Positions 45,804 to 55,676 of a stretch of 59,909 bases of DNA are shown here, piece by piece. The notes beneath the pieces were generated by a model. The model was not told the origin of the DNA and did no database searches. It saw only the letters and a program-made list of their open reading frames with translations. Source of the DNA: Oceanobacillus sojae (GTDB lineage Bacteria; Bacillota; Bacilli; Bacillales; Amphibacillaceae); contig NZ_LT727812.1 of NCBI RefSeq assembly GCF_900162665.1, positions 515,424 through 575,332 on the forward strand, read 5' to 3'. Every line of letters begins with the position of its first letter. The first letter of the stretch is position 1. The translations under genes were made by a program, and so were the position numbers.

Positions 45804-46736
45804 TTAATCGCGTAATGCTCTTCCAGTTAAGTGCAGGAACACATCTTCTAATGTCGGGGACTTTACATGCAGTGAGCGTAAAGCAATCCCGTATTCTTCC
45901 GTCATGGAAATAATTTCCGAAAACAGATTGACTTCCTTTGGTGTAATTAATGTAATCTCATCCCCCTCAACATGAACCTTCGTAATAGATTCATGTCCCT
46001 TTAACTGTGCAATAAACTTACTATTCCAACGATCAGCCTGAATGGAAATCGTATTTTCTGAGGAAAGAATCTGCTTAATTTCCTCTTTGGTACCAGAAGC
46101 AATTAAATTCCCCTGGTCCATAATGTAAATACGATCACACAGATAATCGACTTCTTCCATGTAATGACTTGTATAGACGACCGTCATTTGGTGCTCCTTG
46201 TTCAAACGCTTTACCGTCTCTAAAATATAGCTTCTTGATTGCGGATCAATCCCCACAGTCGGTTCATCCATAATTAGGATTTGGGGATTATGAAGCATCG
46301 CAACTCCGATGTTCAAGCGTCTTTTCATTCCACCTGAAAAAGAATCCACAAGTGCTTTTCTTTTCTCTGTTAAACCAATCAGCTCTAAAATTTCATTGAC
46401 ACGCTGTTTTAATTTTGATCCTTTCAATCGATAGATTCTCCCAAAGAAAAGCAGATTTTCCTCCGTTGACAGCTGCGGGTATAGCGCAATTTCCTGGGGG
46501 ACAACCCCGATGGCTTTCCGTAACGGAGCAGGCTTTTTGATAACAGACTCTTTTAAAAAACGCACGTCTCCCTGTGTTGGTTCAATTAACGTAGAAAGTA
46601 TAGAGATCGCCGTTGACTTTCCAGCTCCATTCGGCCCGAGCAACCCAACAATCTCCCCTTGTTCGATAAACATATTTAATGACTTTACTGCTTCTATTTT
46701 TTTAAAACGCTTTGAAATATCAACTAATTCCAGCAC
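45804..46736 (-). CDS. lnrL: ABC transporter ATPase, LnrL-like
   Basis: 310-aa ATPase. Walker A is GPNGAGKS (about 34-41), signature DSFSGGMKRRL, Walker B ILIMDEPTVGID, and H-switch TSHYMEEV. The C-terminal ~80 residues form the DUF4162-like extension of drug-resistance ATPases and end in SPTLEDVFLHLTGRALRD. The start codon is GTG behind AAGGAGGG. First gene of the ATPase-permease-permease operon, located downstream of a two-component system, as in B. subtilis lnrJKLMN. Confidence 0.8.
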   Translation of the reverse strand: MLELVDISKRFKKIEAVKSLNMFIEQGEIVGLLGPNGAGKSTAISILSTLIEPTQGDVRFLKESVIKKPAPLRKAIGVVPQEIALYPQLSTEENLLFFGRIYRLKGSKLKQRVNEILELIGLTEKRKALVDSFSGGMKRRLNIGVAMLHNPQILIMDEPTVGIDPQSRSYILETVKRLNKEHQMTVVYTSHYMEEVDYLCDRIYIMDQGNLIASGTKEEIKQILSSENTISIQADRWNSKFIAQLKGHESITKVHVEGDEITLITPKEVNLFSEIISMTEEYGIALRSLHVKSPTLEDVFLHLTGRALRD

Positions 46737-46820
46737 GATATTCCCTCCTTCTGAGAATCTACTTATATTTTATCGTCTTTTGAAACAAAGAAACACTACC
46801 TCTCGTCACTAATCACTCTG

Positions 46821-46847
46821 AAAAAAAGTGACTCCAGTCATTTTTTT
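46821..46847. promoter_or_regulatory. 27-bp palindrome upstream of the lnrL-like gene
   Basis: AAAAAAAGTGACTCCAGTCA continuing into seven T residues. A-run and T-run flank the inverted core TGACT/AGTCA. It could be a second terminator or an operator for the neighbouring response regulator. Confidence 0.5.
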
Positions 46848-46867
46848 GAGATAATAGAATAGAAAAA

Positions 46868-46895
46868 CAGCAGAGCTGAAAAATCAGTTCTGCTG
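46868..46895 (-). terminator. Terminator of the ctaG-like gene
   Basis: 12-bp stem CAGCAGAACTGA/TCAGCTCTGCTG (one mismatch) followed by TTTTTCTATT on the minus strand. Confidence 0.8.
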
Positions 46896-46904
46896 CTTTA
46901 AAGT

Positions 46905-47723
46905 TTATAATGCTTTTTCATTCTTAGTTTGCCGCTGCGCCCAAACCAAAGTAATAACAGATACCAGTGCAATACTGAACAGAAAAATTAAAATTCCCAT
47001 CTGCTGCTCGTAAACCGGGTCGAACGGTAAAAAGCCTATATAGAATTCATCCGGCATCTGGAGATCAACCGGAATACAGACTTTTAATGATTCCAGAAAT
47101 ACAGCGGGATCATTGTAAGTTTGATAAATACCTGTACTTGCTAATAATCCATAAAAACAATATGGCAGAAAAGCAGAAATTTGTATCGCCATTGCATACC
47201 ATCTGACACGATTATCCAGCCAATAATAGAAAAATGCAGACCAGAAATTTAAGGCTGCTATAAATAAACCCAGCATAAAGAAATGATTCCAATATAACTC
47301 CATACGGGCAATGTCAAACATAAATGGCATATGATAGCTGTAAAAAAAGACAGTCAGTATTATAATAGCTGTTGCCGGTTTTCTGAGGTAATCAAGCATT
47401 CTCGGCATCCAGCTTATTTTTTGGCTGATCCACGATTTCGGTCTCCAGCCAATAACCAGCAGTGGTGCTGCCACAAACAGCAAACCGACAATTTGATACA
47501 TATGCGCCTGCAGTGTCAGTCTGCCAATAATATTCAGCGGACTTCCTGCAGCTAAAAATAGAATAATCATACCCAATAGGAAAGAAATTGTATGTATCGC
47601 CTTGACTTTCCCCTTGGAAGGAATCATAAAAAAGTAACAAATAATAATAAATGCACAAAATAAGAAGATTCCGCCGTTCCACAGTGTAGAAAAATGAAAT
47701 TCATCTAAAAATATTTCAATCAT
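46905..47723 (-). CDS. ctaG: CtaG-family membrane protein
   Basis: 272-aa polytopic protein with seven or so helices, of the caa3-type CtaG family. It has the His/Met-containing segments LTLQAHMYQIVGLLFVAAP, YSYHMPFMFDIA and LYWNHFFML. CtaG assists assembly of caa3 cytochrome oxidase in B. subtilis, probably through copper delivery. No oxidase genes are nearby; instead it lies between a two-component system and an ABC exporter. Start chosen as ATG 47723 after GAAGG; an in-frame TTG at 47744 has no RBS. Confidence 0.85.
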   Translation of the reverse strand: MIEIFLDEFHFSTLWNGGIFLFCAFIIICYFFMIPSKGKVKAIHTISFLLGMIILFLAAGSPLNIIGRLTLQAHMYQIVGLLFVAAPLLVIGWRPKSWISQKISWMPRMLDYLRKPATAIIILTVFFYSYHMPFMFDIARMELYWNHFFMLGLFIAALNFWSAFFYYWLDNRVRWYAMAIQISAFLPYCFYGLLASTGIYQTYNDPAVFLESLKVCIPVDLQMPDEFYIGFLPFDPVYEQQMGILIFLFSIALVSVITLVWAQRQTKNEKAL

Positions 47724-48022
47724 AAATCCTTCACCAAACTTCAATTAAGATTACTTCAACCTTGAACTACTCGTTATTAAAATCTCAAAGTGGTTCGAAT
47801 TTCCGATGACAGTATAAGTCAACTTCATTCTCATCAGAGCTTAAGACCGGGACGAACCGCCGCAAAACAATCATTGGCAAAACACCCGGCCATCTTGTTC
47901 GCTAATACAGAAGGATGGTGCGAAACCCGCTGTACCCTCAACGCTAATGTTCCATGTTTCATTATAAAATATGTAACACCTGTCTTCAGCAGTGAAATGG
48001 TACAATTTCTTGACATTCTCTT
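47724..48022. other. Intergenic region of unknown content
   Basis: A stretch near 47790-47960 is richer in GC than its surroundings and reads on the minus strand as a short open frame (VSHHPSVLANKMAGCFAND region) without an RBS. It may be a decayed repeat. The ctaG-like promoter must lie here but none stands out. Confidence 0.4.
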
Positions 48023-48661
48023 TCAGGAGATGTCATGTGTTACTGCATAAATAGCAAGCTGCGTCCGATCTCTCTGACCTGTCTTTTGAAGAATAACAGA
48101 AATATGATTTTTAACAGTTCCTATGGATAGATACAGCTCCGCAGCGATTTCTTTATTCGTTTTCCCCTGTCCAATTCGTTTTATAATCGCCCTTTCTCTT
48201 TCCGTAAGATCAACATGCGGGGCAGCAGCTGCTTTTTTAGATTGCTTCAATAATCTCGGCATTACTTTTGCTGTTACTTCGTCATGCAGCACTACGCCGC
48301 CCTTCATCACACTGTAAACAGCTTCAATAAGCTTTTTTCCGTCAGAGGTTTTCAATAAGAATCCGCTTGCTCCTTCATTAAGTGCTTCCAGTGCATATTC
48401 ATCATCGTTAAAGGTGGTTAAGATTAAAATAGCTGTTTCCGGCCACTGATCTTTTATTTTTCTCGTTGCTTCAATTCCATTCATATCCGGCATACGGATA
48501 TCCATAAAAATAACGTCAACTCGATGAGCTGCCATCTTCTCTATTGCCTCTAATCCATTACTTGCTTCACAGCTCACACGGATTTCGTTATCCTGTTCGA
48601 GAATCATTCGCAATCCTTGCCGTACAATCTCCTGATCTTCTACAAGCATAACGTGAAACAT
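48023..48661 (-). CDS. lnrK: NarL/LuxR-family response regulator, LnrK-like
   Basis: 212-aa regulator. The receiver domain has acidic pocket Glu8/Asp9 (VEDQEIV), phospho-acceptor Asp54 in IFMDIRMPDMNG and a conserved Lys in FLLKTSDG. The C-terminal LuxR-type helix-turn-helix is LTERERAIIKRIGQGKTNKEI followed by LYLSIGTVKNHIS (each stretch within 145-195). RBS AGGAG before ATG 48661. Partner of the kinase 26 bp upstream. By analogy it activates the ABC exporter. Confidence 0.85.
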   Translation of the reverse strand: MFHVMLVEDQEIVRQGLRMILEQDNEIRVSCEASNGLEAIEKMAAHRVDVIFMDIRMPDMNGIEATRKIKDQWPETAILILTTFNDDEYALEALNEGASGFLLKTSDGKKLIEAVYSVMKGGVVLHDEVTAKVMPRLLKQSKKAAAAPHVDLTERERAIIKRIGQGKTNKEIAAELYLSIGTVKNHISVILQKTGQRDRTQLAIYAVTHDIS

Positions 48662-48687
48662 CCATTATCCTCTCCTTTCACTGTATG

Positions 48688-49761
48688 TTAACTGGGAACC
48701 CTGCCTGATAAAACAAATTTATCCGGCAATTGAATGATCTCCAATTTGCCATCTTGTTCATCAATACGGCTCCGCATATTTGTCAGGCCAAATCCCGGTT
48801 CAAAAGCCTTCACCTCATAAATTGCATTCGTTATTTCAAATTGAATTGCTCCATCTGCAGATTTGCTTAATGTCACATGGACTTCACGACTGTTTGCGTG
48901 ACGCATAGCATTGGTAATCCCCTCTTGAATAACTCTGTAAAGAAGTACACTTTTGACATTCGATATTGGCACAGATAATACACCGTTTTTCATTGAGAAA
49001 TGTACATTCAAATGACTTTCACTTTCTAATTTTCGAATTAGATAGACTACGGTTGCTATTCCTTCCGTTTCCTCCTCTTTTAATGCTTTTACAGCGTCTC
49101 GTGTTTCCTGTAAGCTTCTATTCGCTAACCCCTTCATTTGTCCTAATTCTAAATCTGGATATTTTATAGACAGCATCTCTATTTGCATGATTAATGCCGT
49201 TAAATGATGTCCGACAGAATCATGCATATCTCGGGCAATACGTGTTCTTTCTTCTATCTTGGCATTTTCTTCAGCTGTTAGATGGAGCCGTTTCAGCTGC
49301 CGATAGGAATCACTTAGCTTATCGTATAAATTTTTATAATATTGGTCTTTACTCCATTGTTTATGCAGGAGAAAGCTTAATGCAAAAATAAAAATACTTC
49401 CCAGAAACAGGGCGTAGGAAATGGATGGAATAAATGAAAATAACAGACAGATAATAATGGCGCCTGATAAAAGGATATAGTAAGCATTTGTATGTAGCTG
49501 CCTGGCGGCTAATAATAAAAGGAACCATGCTAAACCAGCGGAAAATACAACATTTTCTGAGAAAAAGAATCCAGCACATAATATAATAATAATATTTCCG
49601 AATAATAAATACAGCCTTTTTATACGGAACGACAGCAGGAAAAACATAGCCAGGCTCAGCGCAAACAAAAAGAAATGAAAAGCAATGAACTTACTGCTGA
49701 ATAGGAGCAAGCCAATCCATAATATTGAAAAAAGCACAAATTGCTGCCAGAATAGTTTCAT
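48688..49761 (-). CDS. lnrJ: Sensor histidine kinase, LnrJ-like
   Basis: 357-aa kinase. The N-terminal half holds about six hydrophobic helices with almost no external loop, typical of intramembrane-sensing kinases. A HisKA_3 dimerisation domain has the phospho-acceptor His in RIARDMHDSVGHHLTALI, and the ATPase domain ends FGLTNMRSRIDEQDGKLEI. Start ATG 49761 follows GAGAGGAG, only 11 bp after the upstream glycosylase gene; an in-frame TTG at 49776 is rejected. LnrJ in B. subtilis senses linearmycin in the membrane. Confidence 0.83.
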   Translation of the reverse strand: MKLFWQQFVLFSILWIGLLLFSSKFIAFHFFLFALSLAMFFLLSFRIKRLYLLFGNIIIILCAGFFFSENVVFSAGLAWFLLLLAARQLHTNAYYILLSGAIIICLLFSFIPSISYALFLGSIFIFALSFLLHKQWSKDQYYKNLYDKLSDSYRQLKRLHLTAEENAKIEERTRIARDMHDSVGHHLTALIMQIEMLSIKYPDLELGQMKGLANRSLQETRDAVKALKEEETEGIATVVYLIRKLESESHLNVHFSMKNGVLSVPISNVKSVLLYRVIQEGITNAMRHANSREVHVTLSKSADGAIQFEITNAIYEVKAFEPGFGLTNMRSRIDEQDGKLEIIQLPDKFVLSGRVPS

Positions 49762-49772
49762 TATATCTCCTC

Positions 49773-50291
49773 TCAATAAGACTTTATATCATCTAAGTAG
49801 TTTGTTATGACACGCCAGGATTCTATTTTCTCTTCGAACGTTTTATTGTACTTCCCTGGAACTGGACTTGTGGAAGGGAGCTTGATAACATCGATTTCCT
49901 GCTGCAGCAGTGGAGTAATAAACTTCTTATACATTTGATAAGCTTTCGTTCCATTGCAGGAAATAAGCTGGATGGTTGGATATTCTTTTAAAAGACCGGC
50001 AATATCGTTAGGCTCTTCTTCTTCAATATGCATATCCAGGCTCCCCTGCCGGTAACAGTATCCGATTGTATCCCATAATGCTATGTGATTTTTCTTGATC
50101 AGGCGGATTTTTTCAGCATACGTTTCGGCTGGCTTCTCCTCTAAAATACGATACATGATTGGCCAGAAATGATTTCTGGGATTCCCATAATACTCCTGCT
50201 CCTCCAGCGATTTTTTACTTGGCATGGAACCGACAATAAGAACTCTTGGCCCGTTGCCGATAACAGGTGCAAATGATTGAAGCTTATCCAT
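49773..50291 (-). CDS. UDG-superfamily DNA glycosylase, hypoxanthine type
   Basis: 172-aa base-excision repair enzyme of the family 6 (hypoxanthine-DNA glycosylase) type of the uracil-DNA glycosylase superfamily. It has the active-site block GSMPSKKSLEEQEYYGNPRN followed by HFWPIM, and the late motif LPSTSPVPGKYN. RBS AAGGAGGGG before ATG 50291. The stop codon lies just before the kinase RBS, so repair and sensor genes are co-translated. Confidence 0.85.
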   Translation of the reverse strand: MDKLQSFAPVIGNGPRVLIVGSMPSKKSLEEQEYYGNPRNHFWPIMYRILEEKPAETYAEKIRLIKKNHIALWDTIGYCYRQGSLDMHIEEEEPNDIAGLLKEYPTIQLISCNGTKAYQMYKKFITPLLQQEIDVIKLPSTSPVPGKYNKTFEEKIESWRVITNYLDDIKSY

Positions 50292-50348
50292 GATGCCCCT
50301 CCTTACTAATATTTAGCAATAAAACCCGTTTTTTTGCAGAACTGATTT

Positions 50349-50909
50349 CTACAGCTCTACATTTTTAATAAACTTAGCTGGATTTCCTCCATAGATAACA
50401 TTCGCAGGCACGTCCTTGGTCACGACGGAACCGGAAGCAATGATCGTGTTATCTCCAATTGTTACACCAGGATTAATGATTGCTCCGCCGCCAATCCATA
50501 CATTATCACCTATAGTTACCGCTTTACCAAGTTCTATTCCAGAATTGCGTTCTTCAGGGTGAATAGGATGGGTAGCTGTATAAATATGTACTCCTGGTGC
50601 AAGCATGCAATTATCGCCAATACGAATCGGGCAGACATCCAGCATGACACAATTAAAATTTGCATAAAAATTCTCGCCAACATGAATATTATGGCCATAA
50701 TCACAGTGAAAATCAGGTTCAATAAAAAGTGATTCTCCAGTTGATCCAAATATTTCTTTCAGACAGCTTGTGCGTCTGACAGTGTCCTCCTCTGTAAGGC
50801 CATTATAATAACGCATCATTTTCCTGACATAGAGCCGATCTTTTACAAGCTCGTCATCTCCCGGATTATATAATTCTCCTGCCTGCATTTTCTCTTTTTC
50901 TATCGACAT
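50349..50909 (-). CDS. maa: Maltose O-acetyltransferase-type protein
   Basis: 186-aa left-handed beta-helix acetyltransferase with hexapeptide repeats ([53 protein letters not shown]). The N-terminal Mac domain, including MLAGELYNP-like [14 protein letters not shown], and the catalytic His in [12 protein letters not shown] match maltose/galactoside acetyltransferases. It acetylates sugars using acetyl-CoA. ATG overlaps the stop of the upstream gene (TAATG). Confidence 0.9.
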   Translation of the reverse strand: MSIEKEKMQAGELYNPGDDELVKDRLYVRKMMRYYNGLTEEDTVRRTSCLKEIFGSTGESLFIEPDFHCDYGHNIHVGENFYANFNCVMLDVCPIRIGDNCMLAPGVHIYTATHPIHPEERNSGIELGKAVTIGDNVWIGGGAIINPGVTIGDNTIIASGSVVTKDVPANVIYGGNPAKFIKNVEL

Positions 50910-51307
50910 TATATCTCCTCCTTCATCTTATTTTTATTTTGTTTCTGTTCGCGGTTTTTCCACCAGCGAATTACCCTTTTTATCTTACCGGAAATAAACG
51001 TATACAGTTTTTTAAATTCAGGACCAAAGAATATCCAAAAAAGGATATACAGATATCCTAATAAAAGAAAAACGCCAATACCGTTTCTTCCTCTGGCCTG
51101 CTGCCATATATAAGCTATTTCATTCATACCCTCCGGACGATTAATACTATATAAAAAACTCACAAGCGGCAATAAAAGAGATAAAATAATAGCTAAAACC
51201 GCCAATACTTCATAACGCCTTCTCCCCCATTGAACGATACCAACCAGCAATGCTGCTAAAATGATAAATCCATAGATAAATAGCGTACCATTTGACAAAT
51301 CAGTCAT
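50909..51307 (-). CDS. Small membrane protein of unknown function
   Basis: 132-aa protein with three hydrophobic segments (about 8-24, 35-52 and 77-95) and a basic, Lys-rich C-terminal tail ([17 protein letters not shown]). No family recognised. RBS GGAGGAA before ATG 51307. It is the first gene of a probable chain through maa, the glycosylase and the two-component system. Confidence 0.75.
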   Translation of the reverse strand: MTDLSNGTLFIYGFIILAALLVGIVQWGRRRYEVLAVLAIILSLLLPLVSFLYSINRPEGMNEIAYIWQQARGRNGIGVFLLLGYLYILFWIFFGPEFKKLYTFISGKIKRVIRWWKNREQKQNKNKMKEEI

Positions 51308-51406
51308 TCCTGTGCTTCCTCCTTCGTCGTTTACATAAAAAAGATATACTCTGATTTTAGCTCAGGTTGCTCTCAAATGCTAGCAATCCAATGCACTGCC
51401 TGTCAG

Positions 51407-51421
51407 TTATTATCATTTTCA
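51407..51421. promoter_or_regulatory. Fur/PerR-like box upstream of catalase
   Basis: TTATTATCATTTTCA matches the 7-1-7 PerR/Fur type palindrome (TTATAATNATTATAA) at 12 of 15 positions. It lies 100 bp before the catalase start. Peroxide control by PerR is plausible but unproven. Confidence 0.35.
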
Positions 51422-51520
51422 TTTTTCATCTCATCCGTTTAGTTTTGCTCATGATACATATTGATACAAGTACCATTCATAACAATATAGAGTAGATTAT
51501 TTTTTTACAAGGAGGAAATA

Positions 51521-52939
51521 ATGACCGAGAACAATCAAAATCCTCATCAAAGAAGACAGATTCCTGTTCGAAAAACAGCTGCATCAACAGGAAACAAACA
51601 TCCCGTTCGTCAACCTGAGCAAAAGAATAATCCTGAATCATTGTATTCACAAACGGTTGGTAAGGAAGGTCCAATACTGGAGCAAGATAGTATTTTGCAT
51701 GAATCACTGGAAACACTTGTTCACTCGAAGATTGTGGAACGGCCTTTACATGTGAAAGGAACTGGGGCTTTCGGTTATTTCGAAACATTGAACAGTATGA
51801 GCGAATACACCAAGCTTCCCTTTCTGCAGCAGGCTGGTACAACCGTTCCTGTCGCAGTCCGCTTTTCGCTCGGAGCGAGCAATAAAGGCACTCCGGACAC
51901 GTTACGAAACGTGCGTGGATTTTCAACGAAGTTCTATACAGACGATGGAATCTTCGACCTTATTTGCAACCACATCCCCATCTTTTCATTACGCGATCCA
52001 AGGCGTTTTGCAGAAAGTGTGGAAGTAATGTCGCCCTCACCGAAGAACAATTTAATGGATCCCAACCGGGTTTGGGAATTTGTCGCCACCGCTCCAGAAT
52101 CCATTAATTTTTTCGTCCAGCTTTATTCTGATCATGGTACAATCAAAAGTCTGCGGCGGATTCCGGGCCACAGTGTCAGTACGTACGTATGGCGAAATGC
52201 GCAAGGAAAGCGCGATTACATTAAATACCTCTGGGTTCCATTTGATGGTGTGGAATATATTACAAATGAGGAGGCTGAGAAGCTTGCAGCGATGAACCCA
52301 GACTATGCTGCTGAAGATCTCTTCCAGACAATTGCGGGAGACGAATCCGTAGAATATGGGCTGTACGTTCAAATTTTGGACTCGGAGGATACAGAAAAAC
52401 TGCCATTCGATCCGCTTGATGATACAAAAGTGTGGGATGAGGAAATATTGCCTTTCCACCCTGTTGGAAAGATGGTACTCAACCGCAATCCCGACAATTA
52501 CATGGAACAAGTAGAAAAGATTGCTTTTTCACCCTCAAATTTATTGGATGGAGCAGAGTTGTCATTTGATAAGATATTACAAGGGCGGTCAAATATTTAT
52601 TGGGACTCCCAGCGTTATCGGATTGGTCCGCAATTCCGTAAAGTGCCAATAAATGATCAGAAACATTGGCAGCCAGATGATTTGCAGACAAGTGGAGAAG
52701 GAGAATTTGTAGAAGGGAGACTCGTTCGTTCAGATATACCAAAAGCAAAGCAGGATGATTTTTCACAGGCTGGAGAATTCTATCAGTCATTATCACAAAC
52801 AGGAAAATCTCATCTTGTTTCGAATCTTGTGGCCGGCCTGACAGGTATACACAGGGATTTACAAGCGAAGGTAATCAAATATCTATCTCTTGCTTCCCCT
52901 GAGCTGGGTAAACGTGTATCGAATGGACTGCGCCAGTAA
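51521..52939 (+). CDS. Haem catalase, divergent clade
   Basis: 472-aa enzyme that breaks down hydrogen peroxide. A basic, probably disordered leader (1-40) precedes the catalase core. The catalytic His77 lies in RPLHVKGTGAFGYFE (canonical HARGAGAFG), Asn150 in LICNHIPIFSLRD, and the proximal haem Tyr (about 360) in NIYWDSQRYR. All three key residues are kept, while surrounding motifs differ from KatA/KatE forms. RBS AAGGAGG before ATG 51521. Base composition looks slightly higher in GC than its neighbours. It is not clearly KatA, KatE or KatX. Confidence 0.9.
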   Translation: MTENNQNPHQRRQIPVRKTAASTGNKHPVRQPEQKNNPESLYSQTVGKEGPILEQDSILHESLETLVHSKIVERPLHVKGTGAFGYFETLNSMSEYTKLPFLQQAGTTVPVAVRFSLGASNKGTPDTLRNVRGFSTKFYTDDGIFDLICNHIPIFSLRDPRRFAESVEVMSPSPKNNLMDPNRVWEFVATAPESINFFVQLYSDHGTIKSLRRIPGHSVSTYVWRNAQGKRDYIKYLWVPFDGVEYITNEEAEKLAAMNPDYAAEDLFQTIAGDESVEYGLYVQILDSEDTEKLPFDPLDDTKVWDEEILPFHPVGKMVLNRNPDNYMEQVEKIAFSPSNLLDGAELSFDKILQGRSNIYWDSQRYRIGPQFRKVPINDQKHWQPDDLQTSGEGEFVEGRLVRSDIPKAKQDDFSQAGEFYQSLSQTGKSHLVSNLVAGLTGIHRDLQAKVIKYLSLASPELGKRVSNGLRQ

Positions 52940-52942
52940 TAG

Positions 52943-52981
52943 AAAAACTACTGATTTTGCTGGAGAAAATCAGTAGTTTTT
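52943..52981. terminator. Bidirectional terminator
   Basis: Stem AAAAACTACTGATTTT/AAAATCAGTAGTTTTT between the convergent catalase and pbuX genes. Confidence 0.9.
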
Positions 52982-53002
52982 CTTATTATTTACACTTTTC
53001 TA

Positions 53003-54288
53003 TTATGCTTCTTTTGCCAGTTCTCCTGTTTCCGTTTTACGACGGGGTGTCATGTTAAAAATAATATTTAAAACAATCGCTGTAACACTTCCCGCTACAA
53101 TACCGTTACTCGTTAAAATCTGTAATGAAGATGGCAGTATATCAAACAATTCCGGCACAACGGTAACACCTAGTCCCATACCGACTGAGCATGCAATAAT
53201 CATCGAATTCTCCGTTGACTCTGAAATGACTGCACCAAGCATTTTAATCCCCTGAGCCACAACCATTCCAAACATCGCCAGCATCGCTCCGCCTAATACC
53301 GAAGTCGGAATAATTGTTGTAACAGCAGCAATTTTAGGAATGAATCCTAATACAACCAGCATAGAGCCCGTGATAACAATCACACTGCGTTTCTTTACGC
53401 CGGTCATCTGCATAAGACCAACATTTTGAGAAAAAGCAGTATATTGAAATGCGTTGAAAATTCCTCCGAGTAAAATTGCCAGTCCTTCTGCACGATACCC
53501 TCTGGATAAATCTTTTTCCGTTAATTTTTGCTTCGTAATATCGCCTAAGGCAAAATAAACACCTGTTGATTCTACGAGAGATACCATTGCTACTAAAATC
53601 ATTGTAATAATCGCTGACCATTCAAATGTCGGTGTTCCAAAGTAGAACGGATGAACCATATGGAAATAAGAAGCCTCCGCAACAGCTGAAAAATCAACTC
53701 TTCCCATCAATCCGGCAGCAATCGTCCCAGCGCCTAAACCGATTAAGATAGAGATAGATTTCACAAACCCTGTTGTAAACCGGTACATTAGAATGATAAA
53801 TAATAATGTTCCAAACCCGAGTGCGATATTAGCAAATGACCCGAAATCCGCTGCTCCTTCTCCGCCGCCTAAATTATTTATTGCTACAGGAATCAGCGTA
53901 ATTCCAATAATCGTTACAACGGATCCCGTTACTACCGGCGGGAAGAAGCGGACAAGCTTACCAAAGAATCCGCTTATCAAGAATACAAATAATCCAGATA
54001 CAATAATTGCGCCATAGATAGCGGAAATACCGTACTGTCCGCCAATAGCAATCATTGGTGCAACAGCGGTAAAGGTACATCCCAATACAACTGGCAATCC
54101 GATTCCAATATACTTGCTGTTCATAACCTGAAGAAGCGTTGCTATACCGCACATCAGAATATCAATAGCTACCAGATACGTTAATTGCTCTGTAGTCAAC
54201 CCTAACTCAGCTCCGACAATAAGCGGTACTAAAATAGCTCCGGCATACATTGCTAATAGGTGCTGTAAACCCAATGCCGCCATTTTCA

Positions 54289-54289
<1 letters not shown>
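53003..54289 (-). CDS. pbuX: Xanthine permease
   Basis: 428-aa nucleobase:cation symporter-2 with 12-14 helices, importing xanthine. Family motifs are LGLQHLLAMYAGAILVPL and FSQNVGLMQMTGVKKRSVI; the sodium/substrate-site Glu is in LVESTGVYFALGD. Its ATG overlaps the xpt stop (TAATG), and the RBS AGAGGAGG is inside the end of xpt. Under control of the guanine riboswitch upstream of xpt. Confidence 0.93.
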
Positions 54290-54885
<596 letters not shown>

Positions 54886-54894
54886 CTAAAATAT

Positions 54895-55076
54895 AAAAAA
54901 GCCCGAAAATCTACCTATAGGAAAAGTAGATTTTCGAGCATCTTGTCGAATAATCAAGAAAGCAAGTATTGTCTATTGACAAAATACACGCTTTTTATAC
55001 TTTTCCATAGTCGGTCTATTTACGGTAAACCGGTAGAAACTTGCAGGCCTTATCCCCGCGATTATATGAAAAATAT
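54895..55076 (-). promoter_or_regulatory. Guanine riboswitch with terminator
   Basis: The aptamer (about 55076-54998, minus strand) has the purine-riboswitch core blocks CATATAATCGCGGGGAT, GTTTCTACCGG and ACCGTAAATAGACCGACTATG (read in two parts), with C before GACTATG, which specifies guanine rather than adenine. The expression platform is a terminator stem GCTCGAAAATCTAC/GTAGATTTTCGGGC (54939-54901) plus six T residues. Guanine or hypoxanthine binding should switch off xpt-pbuX. Confidence 0.97.
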
Positions 55077-55113
55077 GCGTTTTGGATTGAATTAAAATTT
55101 AAAGAATGCTTTT

Positions 55114-55141
55114 AGTATAGCACGTACATTCACAAAAACAA
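55114..55141 (-). promoter_or_regulatory. Promoter of the xpt riboswitch transcript
   Basis: TTGTTT (55141-55136), 16-bp spacer ending in TGC, TATACT (55119-55114) on the minus strand, just upstream of the aptamer. Confidence 0.65.
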
Positions 55142-55197
55142 GGATTAGGAAAAAATTAAAATCTTTCAAATAATTTCGATAAAACTTTTTAGTTTTT

Positions 55198-55572
55198 TTA
55201 TTTATGTTGCCATTCCAGAAATTCAATCCTGTTACCAAATGGATCATTTATATAGAATCTTTTGGTATTTGGAAGTTTACTATCCCATTTTGTCGAAATG
55301 CCTGTACCTTCTAAATATGTTTGCAATCTATCGATTCCTGATACCTCAAATGCCGGATGTGCTTTTTTCAAGGGAGTAAATGGTTCTTCAATTCCTATAT
55401 GGAGGGCTATTTCTCCATTTCTGAACCAGACACCTCCATTTGGTTTTAACGCCTCCGGTTTTTCTTGTTCCTCAAAGCCTAAGATATCTCTGTAAAACTT
55501 CCTCGCTGTCTCTTCAGAATCTTTTGGTGCAGATAACTGAACATGGTCAATTTTTTCTAATTGAAATGTCAT
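55198..55572 (-). CDS. VOC/glyoxalase family protein
   Basis: 124-aa single vicinal-oxygen-chelate unit made of two beta-alpha-beta3 modules. Candidate metal ligands are His10 (KIDHVQLSAP), a mid-protein His (IALHIGIEE) and the Glu in DPFGNRIEFLEW. Members include glyoxalases, antibiotic-binding proteins and thiol transferases; the substrate here is unknown. RBS AGGAGA before ATG 55572. Confidence 0.85.
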   Translation of the reverse strand: MTFQLEKIDHVQLSAPKDSEETARKFYRDILGFEEQEKPEALKPNGGVWFRNGEIALHIGIEEPFTPLKKAHPAFEVSGIDRLQTYLEGTGISTKWDSKLPNTKRFYINDPFGNRIEFLEWQHK

Positions 55573-55676
55573 ATTAATTCTCCTTCCTGAAACAGTATTC
55601 TTATATTAAGCATAGCAGGAATCAGGAAGAAGGAAAAATCGTATTTTATTATCTGTTTCTATTTGTTTTAGTTATA

